A stretch of 51,764 nt of DNA, taken from Liolophura sinensis. Taxonomy: Eukaryota > Mollusca > Polyplacophora > Chitonida > Chitonidae. How positions within the stretch are numbered: the first letter of the stretch is position 1; each line of letters starts with the position of its first letter. Both the position numbers and the translations under genes were made by a program. Below, in pieces: positions 23,801 to 36,714 of the stretch. The notes beneath the pieces were generated by a model. That model did no database searches. It saw only the letters and a program-made list of their open reading frames with translations, and was not told where the DNA came from. The stretch is from NCBI RefSeq assembly GCF_032854445.1, contig NW_027018253.1, forward strand, positions 1 through 51,764. Direction: 5' to 3'.

Positions 23801-24659
23801 GCGCAATTGGGCCAGGCATCTCCAGCTGTTGAAAAATTGCAAATTTCCTTGGTTTCCATGGAGTAAGAGCCGTTGTTAGGCACGTGATTTTCACATAAAT
23901 GCTCATTCAATTGTCGCTACAGCCAAAAGTATTAGTCGGAGAGCAACGCGGTTTGCACCATTCGATTTCTCGTCACAAAATACGTCGGATTAGCCTCTTA
24001 CCAGCAGCATTGGAACAGTTTTTCCACTTTTGGATTTTTGCTTGGGCTTTTTGCTAATTAAATTCGGCTACATTTACTATGTAATATCGCGACTGGTCAT
24101 TACTATATTCAACTTTTGATTATAAGTTATGTGCCCTTCGGTAGCCCAGAAGACGTCAAATCTTTGGGCCAAGCCCATTTAACTCATCCAGCAATTGTCT
24201 TACTTCTAAGTCGAAGACAAACTCAATGTCTTTATCTACATGTTGAAAAACCACACCATTTGTATATAAAAAACACAAGGTACTTGATACAGTCTGCTGT
24301 AAAAAGTACAATTGAACACTGACCCACATCAATAAGGTGCCAAAAGATGCGCAATTGGGCCAGGCATCTCCAGCTGTTGAAAAATTGCAAATTTCCTTGG
24401 TTTCCATGGAGTAAGAGCCGTTGTTAGGCACGTGATTTTCACATAAATGCTCATTCAATTGTCGCTACAGCCAAAAGTATTGGTCGGAGAGCAACGCGGT
24501 TTGCACCATTCGATTTCTCGTCACAAAATACGTCGGATTAGCCTCTTACCAGCAGCATTGGAACAGTTTTACCACTTTTGGATTTTTGCTTGGGCTTTTT
24601 GCTAATTAAATTCGGCTACATTTACTATGTAATATCGCGACTGGTCATTACTATATTCA
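20822..24659 (+). repeat. Monomers M39-M45
   Basis: Starts 20822, 21370, 21918, 22467, 23015, 23564, 24112. M39: G203, A371, A497. M40: G203, C479. M41: T151 with a 7-A run, A203, A460, A497 (549 bp). M42: A203, A497. M43: T151 with a 7-A run, A203 (549 bp). M44: G203, A371, A497. M45: G203, A460, A497. A371 occurs only in M39 and M44, five monomers apart. The T151/7-A pair occurs only in M41 and M43, two apart. Both indicate recent local copying. Confidence 0.9.
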
Positions 24660-27600
24660 ACTTTTGATTATAAGTTATGTGCCCTTCGGTAGCCCAGAAG
24701 ACGTCAAATCTTTGGGCCAAGCCCATTTAACTCATCCAGCAATTGTCTTACTTCTAAGTCGAAGACAAACTCAATGTCTTTATCTACATGTTGAAAAACC
24801 ACACCATTTGTATATAAAAAACACAAGGTACTTGATACAGTCTGCTGTAAAAAGTACAATTAAACACTGACCCACATCAATAAGGTGCCAAAAGATGCGC
24901 AATTGGGCCAGGCATCTCCAGCTGTTGAAAAATTGCAAATTTCCTTGGTTTCCATGGAGTAAGAGCCGTTGTTAGGCACGTGATTTTCACATAAATGCTC
25001 ATTCAATTGTCGCTACAGCCAAAAGTATTGGTCGGAGAGCAACGCGGTTTGCACCATTCGATTTCTCGTCACAAAATACGTCGGATTAGCCTCTTACCAG
25101 CAGCATTGGAACAGTTTTTCCACTTTTGGATTTTTGCTTGGGCTTTTTGCTAATTAAATTCGGCTACATTTACTATGTAATATCGCGACTGGTCATTACT
25201 ATATTCAACTTTTGATTATAAGTTATGTGCCCTTCGGTAGCCCAGAAGACGTCAAATCTTTGGGCCAAGCCCATTTAACTCATCCAGCAATTGTCTTACT
25301 TCTAAGTCGAAGACAAACTCAATGTCTTTATCTACATGTTGAAAAACCACACCATTTGCATATAAAAAACACAAGGTACTTGATACAGTCTGCTGTAAAA
25401 AGTACAATTAAACACTGACCCACATCAATAAGGTGCCAAAAGATGCGCAATTGGGCCAGGCATCTCCAGCTGTTGAAAAATTGCAAATTTCCTTGGTTTC
25501 CATGGAGTAAGAGCCGTTGTTAGGCACGTGATTTTCACATAAATGCTCATTCAATTGTCGCTACAGCCAAAAGTATTGGTCGGAGAGCAACGCGGTTTGC
25601 ACCATTCGGTTTCTCGTCACAAAATAGGTCGGATTAGCCTCTTACCAGCAGCATTGGAACAGTTTTTCCACTTTTGGATTTTTGCCTGGGCTTTTTGCTA
25701 ATTCAATTCGGCTACATTTACTATGTAATATCGCGACTGGTCATTACTATATTCAACTTTTGATTATAAGTTATGTGCCCTTCGGTAGCCCAGAAGACGT
25801 CAAATCTTTGGGCCAAGCCCATTTAACTCATCCAGCAATTGTCTTACTTCTAAGTCGAAGACAAACTCAATGTCTTTATCTACATGTTGAAAAACCACAC
25901 CATTTGTATATAAAAAACACAAGGTACTTGATACAGTCTGCTGTAAAAAGTACAATTAAACACTGACCCACATCAATAAGGTGCCAAAAGATGCGCAATT
26001 GGGCCAGGCATCTCCAGCTGTTGAAAAATTGCAAATTTCCTTGGTTTCCATGGAGTAAGAGCCGTTGTTAGGCACGTGATTTTCACATAAATGCTCATTC
26101 AATTGTCGCTACAGCCAAAAGTATTGGTCGGAGAGCAACGCGGTTTGCACCATTCGATTTCTCGTCACAAAATAGGTCGGATTAGCCTCTTACCAGCAGC
26201 ATTGGAACAGTTTTTCCACTTTGGGATTTTTGCCTGGGCTTTTTGCTAATTCAATTCGGCTACATTTACTATGTAATATCGCGACTGGTCATTACTATAT
26301 TCAACTTTTGATTATAAGTTATGTGCCCTTCGGTAGCCCAGAAGACGTCAAATCTTTGGGCCAAGCCCATTTAACTCATCCAGCAATTGTCTTACTTCTA
26401 AGTCGAAGACAAACTCAATGTCTTTATCTACATGTTGAAAAACCACACCATTTGTATATAAAAAACACAAGGTACTTGATACAGTCTGCTGTAAAAAGTA
26501 CAATTGAACACTGACCCACATCAATAAGGTGCCAAAAGATGCGCAATTGGGCCAGGCATCTCCAGCTGTTGAAAAATTGCAAATTTCCTTTGTTTCCATG
26601 GAGTAAGAGCCGTTGTTAGGCACGTGATTTTCACATAAATGCTCATTCAATTGTCGCTACAGCCAAAAGTATTGGTCGGAGAGCAACGCGGTTTGCACCA
26701 TTCGATTTCTCGTCACAAAATACGTCGGATTAGCCTCTTACCAGCAGCATTGGAACAGTTTTTCCACTTTTGGATTATTGCTTGGGCTTTTTGCTAATTA
26801 AATTCGGCTACATTTACTATGTAATATCGCGACTGGTCATTACTATATTCAACTTTTGATTATAAATTATGTGCCCTTCGGTAGCCCAGAAGACGTCAAA
26901 TCTTTGGGCCAAGCCCATTTAACTCATCCAGCAATTGTCTTACTTCTAAGTCGAAGACAAACTCAATGTCTTTATCTACATGTTGAAAAACCACACCATT
27001 TGTATATAAAAACAACAAGGTACTTGATACAGTCTGCTGTAAAAAGTACAATTGAACACTGACCCACATCAATAAGGTGCCAAAAGATGCGCAATTGGGC
27101 CAGGCATCTCCAGCTGTTGAAAAATTGCAAATTTCCTTGGTTTCCATGGAGTAAGAGCCGTTGTTAGGCACGTGATTTTCACATAAATGCTCATTCAATT
27201 GTCGCTACAGCCAAAAGTATTGGTCGGAGAGCAACGCGGTTTGCACCATTCGATTTCTCGTCACAAAATACGTCGGATTAGCCTCTTACCAGCAGCATTG
27301 GAACAGTTTTTCCACTTTTGGATTTTTGCCTGGGCTTTTTGCTAATTCAATTCGGCTACATTTACTATGTAATATCGCGACTGGTCATTACTATATTCAA
27401 CTTTTGATTATAAGTTATGTGCCCTTCGGTAGCCCAGAAGACGTCAAATCTTTGGGCCAAGCCCATTTAACTCATCCAGCAATTGTCTTACTTCTAAGTC
27501 GAAGACAAACTCAATGTCTTTATCTACATGTTGAAAAACCACACCATTTGTATATAAAAAACACAAGGTACTTGATACAGTCTGCTGTAAAAAGTACAAT

Positions 27601-27947
27601 TGAACACTGACCCACATCAATAAGGTGCCAAAAGATGCGCAATTGGGCCAGGCATCTCCAGCTGTTGAAAAATTGCAAATTTCCTTGGTTTCCATGGAGT
27701 AAGAGCCGTTGTTAGGCACGTGATTTTCACATAAATGCTCATTCAATTGTCGCTACAGCCAAAAGTATTGGTCGGAGAGCAACGCGGTTTGCACCATTCG
27801 ATTTCTCGTCACAAAATACGTCGGATTAGCCTCTTACCAGCAGCATTGGAACAGTTTTTCCACTTTTGGATTTTTGCTTGGGCTTTTTGCTAATTAAATT
27901 CGGCTACATTTACTATGTAATATCGCGACTGGTCATTACTATATTCA
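24660..27947 (+). repeat. Monomers M46-M51
   Basis: Starts 24660, 25208, 25756, 26304, 26852, 27400. M46: A203, A497. M47: A203, G420, C479, private changes near 152 and 401. M48: A203, G420, C479. M49: G203, A497, private T in the CCTTGG at about 285-290. M50: CA162, G203, C479. M51: G203, A497. All are 548 bp. M47 and M48 are nearly the same haplotype and adjacent. Confidence 0.9.
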
Positions 27948-30900
27948 ACTTTTGATTATAAGTTATGTGCCCTTCGGTAGCCCAGAAGACGTCAAATCTT
28001 TGGGCCAAGCCCATTTAACTCATCCAGCAATTGTCTTACTTCTAAGTCGAAGACAAACTCAATGTCTTTATCTACATGTTGAAAAACCACACCATTTGTA
28101 TATAAAAAACACAAGGTACTTGATACAGTCTGCTGTAAAAAGTACAATTGAACACTGACCCACATCAATAAGGTGCCAAAAGATGCGCAATTGGGCCAGG
28201 CATCTCCAGCTGTTGAAAAATTGCAAATTTCCTTGGTTTCCATGGAGTAAGAGCCGTTGTTAGGCACGTGATTTTCACATAAATGCTCATTCAATTGTCG
28301 CTACAGCCAAAAGTATTGGTCGGAGAGCAACGCGGTTTGCACCATTCGATTTCTCGTCACAAAATACGTCGGATTAGCCTCTTACCAGCAGCATTGGAAC
28401 AGTTTTTCCACTTTTGGATTTTTGCCTGGGCTTTTTGCTAATTCAATTCGGCTACATTTACTATGTAATATCGCGACTGGTTATTACTATATTCAACTTT
28501 TGATAATAAGTTATGTGCCCTTCGGTAGCCCAGAAGACGTCAAATCTTTGGGCCAAGCCCATTTAACTCATCCAGCAATTGTCTTACTTCTAAGTCGAAG
28601 ACAAACTCAATGTCTTTATCTACATGTTGAAAAACCACACCATTTGTATATAAAAAACACAAGGTACTTGATACAGTCTGCTGTAAAAAGTACAATTAAA
28701 CACTGACCCACATCAATAAGGTGCCAAAAGATGCGCAATTGGGCCAGGCATCTCCAGCTGTTGAAAAATTGCAAATTTCCTTGGTTTCCATGGAGTAAGA
28801 GCCGTTGTTAGGCACGTGATTTTCACATAAATGCTCATTCAATTGTAGCTACAGCCATAAGTCTTGGTCGGAGAGCAACGCGGTTTGCACCATTCGATTT
28901 CTCGTCACAAAATACGTCGGATTAGCCTCTTACCAGCAGCATTGAACAGTTTTTCCACTTTTGGATTTTTGCTTGGGCTTTTTGCTAATTAAATTCGGCT
29001 ACATTTACTATGTAATATCGCGACTGGTCATTACTATATTCAACTTTTGATTATAAGTTATGTGCCCTTCGGTAGCCCAGAAGACGTCAAATCTTTGGGC
29101 CAAGCCCATTTAACTCATCCAGCAATTGTCTTACTTCTAAGTCGAAGACAAACTCAATGTCTTTATCTACATGTTGAAAAACCACACCATTTGTATATAA
29201 AAAACACAAGGTACTTGATACAGTCTGCTGTAAAAAGTACAAGTGAACACTGACCCACATCAATAAGGTGCCAAAAGATGCGCAATTGGGCCAGGCATCT
29301 CCAGCTGTTGAAAAATTGCAAATTTCCTTGGTTTCCATGGAGTAAGAGCCGTTGTTAGGCACGTGATTTTCACATAAATGCTCATTCAATTGTCGCTACA
29401 GCCAAAAGTATTGGTCGGAGAGCAACGCGGTTTGCACCATTCGATTTCTCGTCACAAAATACGTCGGATTAGCCTCTTACCAGCAGCATTGGAACAGTTT
29501 TTCCACTTTTGGATTTTTGCCTGGGCTTTTTGCTAATTCAATTCGGCTACATTTACTATGTAATATCACGACTGGTCATTACTATATTCAACTTTTGATT
29601 ATAAGTTATGTGCCCTTCGGTAGCCCAGAAGACGTCAAATCTTTGGGCCAAGCCCATTTAACTCATCCAGCAATTGTCTTACTTCTAAGTCGAAGACAAA
29701 CTCAATGTCTTTATCTACATGTTGAAAAACCACACCATTTGTATATAAAAAACACAAGGTACTTGATACAGTCTGCTGTAAAAAGTACAATTAAACACTG
29801 ACCCACATCAATAAGGTGCCAAAAGATGCGCAATTGGGCCAGGCATCTCCAGCTGTTGAAAAATTGCAAATTTCCTTGGTTTCCATGGAGTAAGAGCCGT
29901 TGTTAGGCACGTGATTTTCACATAAATGCTCATTCAATTGTCGCTACAGCCAAAAGTATTGGTCGGAGAGCAACGCGGTTTGCACCATTCGATTTCTCGT
30001 CACAAAATACGTCGGATTAGCCTCTTACCAGCAGCATTGGAACAGTTTTTCCACTTTTGGATTTTTGCCTGGGCTTTTTGCTAATTAAATTCGGCTACAT
30101 TTACTATGTAATATCGCGACTGGTCATTACTATATTCAACTTTTGATTACAAGTTATGTGCCCTTCGGTAGCCCAGAAGACGTCAAATCTTTGGGCCAAG
30201 CCCATTTAACTCATCCAGCAATTGTCTTACTTCTAAGTCGAAGACAAACTCAATGTCTTTATCTACATGTTGAAAAACCACACCATTTGTATATAAAAAA
30301 CACAAGGTACTTGATACAGTCTGCTGTAAAAAGTACAATTGAACACTGACCCACATCAATAAGGTGCCAAAAGATGCGCAATTGGGCCAGGCATCTCCAG
30401 CTGTTGAAAAATTGCAAATTTCCTTGGTTTCCATGGAGTAAGAGCCGTTGTTAGGCACGTGATTTTCACATAAATGCTCATTCAATTGTCGCTACAGCCA
30501 AAAGTATTGGTCGGAGAGCAACGCGGTTTGCACCATTCGATTTCTCGTCACAAAATACGTCGGATTAGCCTCTTACCAGCAGCATTGGAACAGTTTTTCC
30601 ACTTTTGGATTTTTGCTTGGGCTTTTTGCTAATTAAATTCGGCTACAATTACTATGTAATATCGCGACTGGTCATTACTATATTCAACTTTTGATTATAA
30701 GTTATGTGCCCTTCGGTAGCCCAGAAGACGTCAAATCTTTGGGCCAAGCCCATTTAACTCATCCAGCAATTGTCTTACTTCTAAGTCGAAGACAAACTCA
30801 ATGTCTTAATCTACATGTTGAAAAACCACACCATTTGTATATAAAAAACACAAGGTACTTGATACAGTCTGCTGTGAAAAGTACAATTGAACACTGACCC

Positions 30901-31234
30901 ACATCAATAAGGTGCCAAAAGATGCGCAATTGGGCCAGGCATCTCCAGCTGTTGAAAAATTGCAAATTTCCTTGGTTTCCATGGAGTAAGAGCCGTTGTT
31001 AGGCACGTGATTTTCACATAAATGCTCATTCAATTGTAGCTACAGCCATAAGTATTGGTCGGAGAGCAACGCGGTTTGCACCATTCGATTTCTCGTCACA
31101 AAATACGTCGGATTAGCCTCTTACCAGCAGCATTGGAACAGTTTTTCCACTTTTGGATTTTTGCCTGGGCTTTTTGCTAATTCAATTCGGCTACATTTAC
31201 TATGTAATATCGCGACTGGTCATTACTATATTCA
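27948..31234 (+). repeat. Monomers M52-M57
   Basis: Starts 27948, 28496, 29043, 29591, 30139, 30687. M52: G203, C479. M53: A203, A352+T363 but common bases at 373-374, A497, one G lost near 28944 (547 bp). M54: G203, C479, and the TCGCGA at 524-529 changed to TCACGA. M55: A203, C479, A497. M56: G203, A497. M57: A122, G203, A352+T363 without the other hap3 bases, C479. M53 and M57 are recombinant-looking partial hap3 copies. Confidence 0.9.
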
Positions 31235-33974
31235 ACTTTTGATTATAAGTTATGTGCCCTTCGGTAGCCCAGAAGACGTCAAATCTTTGGGCCAAGCCCA
31301 TTTAACTCATCCAGCAATTGTCTTACTTCTAAGTCGAAGACAAACTCAATGTCTTTATCTACATGTTGAAAAACCACACCATTTGTATATAAAAACAACA
31401 AGGTACTTGATACAGTCTGCTGTAAAAAGTACAATTAAACACTGACCCACATCAATAAGGTGCCAAAAGATGCGCAATTGGGCCAGGCATCTCCAGCTGT
31501 TGAAAAATTGCAAATTTCCTTGGTTTCCATGGAGTAAGAGCCGTTGTTAGGCACGTGATTTTCACATAAATGCTCATTCAATTGTCGCTACAGCCAAAAG
31601 TATTGGTCGGAGAGCAACGCGGTTTGCACCATTCAATTTCTCGTCACAAAATACGTCGGATTAGCCTCTTACCAGCAGCATTGGAACAGTTTTACCACTT
31701 TTGGATTTTTGCTTGGGCTTTTTGCTAATTAAATTCGGCTACATTTACTATGTAATATCGCGACTGGTCATTACTATATTCAACTTTTGATTATAAGTTA
31801 TGTGCCCTTCGGTAGCCCAGAAGACGTCAAATCTTTGGGCCAAGCCCATTTAACTCATCCAGCAATTGTCTTACTTCTAAGTCGAAGACAAACTCAATGT
31901 CTTTATCTACATGTTGAAAAACCACACCATTTGTATATAAAAAACACCAGGTATTTGATACAGTCTGCTGTAAAAAGTACAATTAAACACTGACCCACAT
32001 CAATAAGGTGCCAAAAGATGCGCAATTGGGCCAGGCATCTCCAGCTGTTGAAAAATTGCAAATTTCCTTGGTTTCCATGGAGTAAGAGCCGTTGTTAGGC
32101 ACGTGATTTTCACATAAATGCTCATTCAATTGTCGCTACAGCCAAAAGTATTGGTCGGAGAGCAACGCGGTTTGCACCATTCAATTTCTCGTCACAAAAT
32201 ACGTCGGATTAGCCTCTTACCAGCAGCATTGGAACAGTTTTACCACTTTTGGATTTTTGCTTGGGCTTTTTGCTAATTAAATTCGGCTACATTTACTATG
32301 TAATATCGCGACTGGTCATTACTATATTCAACTTTTGATTATAAGTTATGTGCCCTTCGGTAGCCCAGAAGACGTCAAATCTTTGGGCCAAGCCCATTTA
32401 ACTCATCCAGCAATTGTCTTACTTCTAAGTCGAAGACAAACTCAATGTCTTTATCTACATGTTGAAAAACCACACCATTTGTATATAAAAAACACAAGGT
32501 ATTTGATACAGTCTGCTGTAAAAAGTACAATTAAACACTGACCCACATTAATAAGGTGCCAAAAGATGCGCAATTGGGCCAGGCATCTCCAGCTGTTGAA
32601 AAATTGCAAATTTCCTTGGTTTCCATGGAGTAAGAGCCGTTGTTAGGCACGTGATTTTCACATAAATGCTCATTCAATTGTCGCTACAGCCAAAAGTATT
32701 GGTCGGAGAGCAACGCGGTTTGCACCATTCGATTTCTCGTCACAAAATACGTCGGATTAGCCCCTTACCAGCAGCATTGGAACAGTTTTTCCACTTTTGG
32801 ATTTTTGCTTGGGCTTTTTGCTTATTAAATTAGGCTACATTTACTATGTAATATCGCGACTGGTCATTACTATATTCAACTTTTGATTATAAGTTATGTG
32901 CCCTTCGGTAGCCCAGAAGACGTCAAATCTTTGGGCCAAGCCCATTTAACTCATCCAGCAATTGTCTTACTTCTAAGTCGAAGATAAACTTAATCTCTTT
33001 ATCTATATGTTGAAAAACCACACCATTTGTATATAAAAAACACAAGGTATTTGATACAGTCTGCTGTAAAAAGTACAATTAAACACTGACCCACATCAAT
33101 AAGGTGCCAAAAGATGCGCAATTGGGCCAGGCATCTCCAGCTGTTGAAAAATTGCAAATTTCCTTGGTTTCCATGGAGTAAGAGCCGTTGTTAGGCACGT
33201 GATTTTCACATAAATGCTCATTCAATTGTCGCTACAGCCAAAAGTATTGGTCGGAGAGCAACGCGGTTTGCACCATTCGATTTCTCGTCACAAAATACGT
33301 CGGATTAGCCTCTTACCAGCAGCATTGGAACAGTTTTTCCACTTTTGGATTTTTGCCTGGGCTTTTTGCTAATTCAATTCGGCTACATTTACTATGTAAT
33401 ATCGCGACTGGTCATTACTATATTCAACTTTTGATTATAAGTTATGTGCCCTTCGGTAGCCCAGAAGACGTCAAATCTTTGGGCCAAGCCCATTTAACTC
33501 ATCCAGCAATTGTCTTACTTCTAAGTCGAAGACAAACTCAATGTCTTTATCTACATGTTGAAAAACCACACCATTTGTATATAAAAAACACAAGGTACTT
33601 GATACAGTCTGCTGTAAAAAGTACAATTAAACACTGACCCACATCAATAAGGTGCCAAAAGATGCGCAATTGGGCCAGGCATCTCCAGCTGTTGAAAAAT
33701 TGCAAATTTCCTTGGTTTCCATGGAGTAAGAGCCGTTGTTAGGCACGTGATTTTCACATAAATGCTCATTCAATTGTCGCTACAGCCAAAAGTATTGGTC
33801 GGAGAGCAACGCGGTTTGCACCATTCGATTTCTCGTCACAAAATACGTCGGATTAGCCTCTTACCAGCAGCATTGGAACAGTTTTTCCACTTTTGGATTT
33901 TTGCCTGGGCTTTTTGCTAATTCAATTCGGCTACATTTACTATGTAATATCGCGACTGGTCATTACTATATTCA
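31235..33974 (+). repeat. Monomers M58-M62
   Basis: Starts 31235, 31783, 32331, 32879, 33427. M58: CA162, A203, A401, A460, A497. M59: T172, A203, A401, A460, A497. M60: T172, A203, A497, A502, with private changes at about 219, 433 and 494. M61: B, T172, A203, C479. M62: A203, C479. M58-M59 share the A401+A460 right end. The A502 monomer is again followed by the B monomer. Confidence 0.9.
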
Positions 33975-36714
33975 ACTTTTGATTATAAGTTATGTGCCCT
34001 TCGGTAGCCCAGAAGACGTCAAATCTTTGGGCCAAGCCCATTTAACTCATCCAGCAATTGTCTTACTTCTAAGTCGAAGACAAACTCAATGTCTTTATCT
34101 ACATGTTGAAAAACCACACCATTTGTATATAAAAAACACAAGGTATTTGATACAGTCTGCTGTAAAAAGTACAATTAAACACTGACCCACATCAATAAGG
34201 TGCCAAAAGATGCGCAATTGGGCCAGGCATCTCCAGCTGTTGAAAAATTGCAAATTTCCTTGGTTTCCATGGAGTAAGAGCCGTTGCTGGGCACGTGATT
34301 TTCACATAAATGCTCATTTAATTGTCGCTACAGCCAAAAGTATTGGGCGGAGAGCAACGCGGTTTGCACCATTCGATTTCTCGTCACAAAATACGTCGGA
34401 TTAGCCTCTTACCAGCAGCATTGGAACAGTTTTTCCACTTTTGGATTTTTGCCTGGGCTTTTTGCTAATTCAATTCGGCTACATTTACTATGTAATATCG
34501 CGACTGGTCATTACTATATTCAACTTTTGATTATAAGTTATGTGCCCTTCGGTAGCCCAGAAGACGTCAAATCTTTGGGCCAAGCCCATTTAACTCATCC
34601 AGCAATTGTCTTACTTCTAAGTCGAAGACAAACTCAATGTCTTTATCTACATGTTGAAAAACCACACCATTTGTATATAAAAAACACAAGGTACTTGATA
34701 CAGTCTGCTGTAAAAAGTACAATTAAACACTGACCCACATCAATAAGGTGCCAAAAGATGCGCAATTGGGCCAGGCATCTCCAGCTGTTGAAAAATTGCA
34801 AATTTCCTTGGTTTCCATGGAGTAAGAGCCGTTGTTAGGCACGTGATTTTCACATAAATGCTCATTCAATTGTCGCTACAGCCAAAAGTATTGGTCGGAG
34901 AGCAACGCGGTTTGCACCATTCGATTTCTCGTCACAAAATACGTCGGATTAGCCTCTTACCAGCAGAATTGGAACAGTTTTTCCACTTTTGGATTTTTGC
35001 CTGGGATTTTTGCTAATTCAATTCGGCTACATTTACTATGTAATATCGCGACTGGTCATTACTATATTCAACTTTTGATTATAAGTTATGTGCCCTTCGG
35101 TAGCCCAGAAGACGTCAAATCTTTGGGCCAAGCCCATTTAACTCATCCAGCAATTGTCTTACTTCTAAGTCGAAGACAAACTCAATGTCTTAATCTACAT
35201 GTTAAAAAACCACACCATTTGTATATAAAAAACACAAGGTACTTGATACAGTCTGCTGTAAAAAGTACAATTAAACACTGACCCACATCAATAAGGTGCC
35301 AAAAGATGCGCAATTGGGCCAGGCATCTCCAGCTGTTGAAAAATTGCAAATTTCCTTGGTTTCCATGGAGTAAGAGCCGTTGTTAGGCACGTGATTTTCA
35401 CATAAATGCTCATTCAATTGTCGCTACAGCCAAAAGTATTGGTCGGAGAGCAACGCGGTTTGCACCATTCAATTTCTCGTCACAAAATACGTCGGATTAG
35501 CCTCTTACCAGCAGCATTGGAACAGTTTTTCCACTTTTGGATTTTTGCTTGGGCTTTTTGCTAATTAAATTCGGCTACATTTACTATGTAATATCGCGAC
35601 TGGTCATTACTATATTCAACTTTTGATTATAAGTTATGTGCCCTTCGGTAGCCCAGAAGACGTCAAATCTTTGGGCCAAGCCCATTTAACTCATCCAGCA
35701 ATTGTCTTACTTCTAAGTCGAAGACAAACTCAATGTCTTTATCTACATGTTGAAAAACCACACCATTTGTATATAAAAAACACAAGGTACTTGATACAGT
35801 CTGCTGTAAAAAGTACAATTGAACACTGACCCACATCAATAAGGTGCCAAAAGATGCGCAATTGGGCCAGGCATCTCCAGCTGTTGAAAAATTGCAAATT
35901 TCCTTGGTTTCCATGGAGTAAGAGCCGTTGTTAGGCACGTGATTTTCACATAAATGCTCATTCAATTGTCGCTACAGCCAAAAGTATTGGTCGGAGAGCA
36001 ACGCGGTTTGCACCATTCGATTTCTCGTCACAAAATACGTCGGATTAGCCTCTTACCAGCAGCATTGGAACAGTTTTTCCACTTTTGGATTTTTGCTTGG
36101 GCTTTTTGCTAATTCAATTCGGCTACATTTACTATGTAATATCGCGACTGGTCATTACTATATTCAACTTTTGATTATAAGTTATGTGCCCTTCGGTAGC
36201 CCAGAAGACGTCAAATCTTTGGGCCAAGCCCATTTAACTCATCCAGCAATTGTCTTACTTCTAAGTCGAAGACAAACTCAATGTCTTTATCTACATGTTG
36301 AAAAACCACACCATTTGTATATAAAAACAACAAGGTACTTGATACAGTCTGCTGTAAAAAGTACAATTGAACACTGACCCACATCAATAAGGTGCCAAAA
36401 GATGCGCAATTGGGCCAGGCATCTCCAGCTGTTGAAAAATTGCAAATTTCCTTGGTTTCCATGGAGTAAGAGCCGTTGTTAGGCACGTGATTTTCACATA
36501 AATGCTCATTCAATTGTCGCTACAGCCAAAAGTATTGGTCGGAGAGCAACGCGGTTTGCACCATTCGATTTCTCGTCACAAAATACGTCGGATTAGCCTC
36601 TTACCAGCAGCATTGGAACAGTTTTTCCACTTTTGGATTTTTGCTTGGGCTTTTTGCTAATTAAATTCGGCTATATTTACTATGTAATATCGCGACTGGT
36701 CATTACTATATTCA
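33975..36714 (+). repeat. Monomers M63-M67
   Basis: Starts 33975, 34523, 35071, 35619, 36167. M63: T172, A203, hap2, C479. M64: A203, A445, C479, private change near 484. M65: A122, A134, A203, A401, A497. M66: G203. M67: CA162, G203, A497, T508. A134 is found only in M65 and M4, each right after an A445 monomer. Confidence 0.9.
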
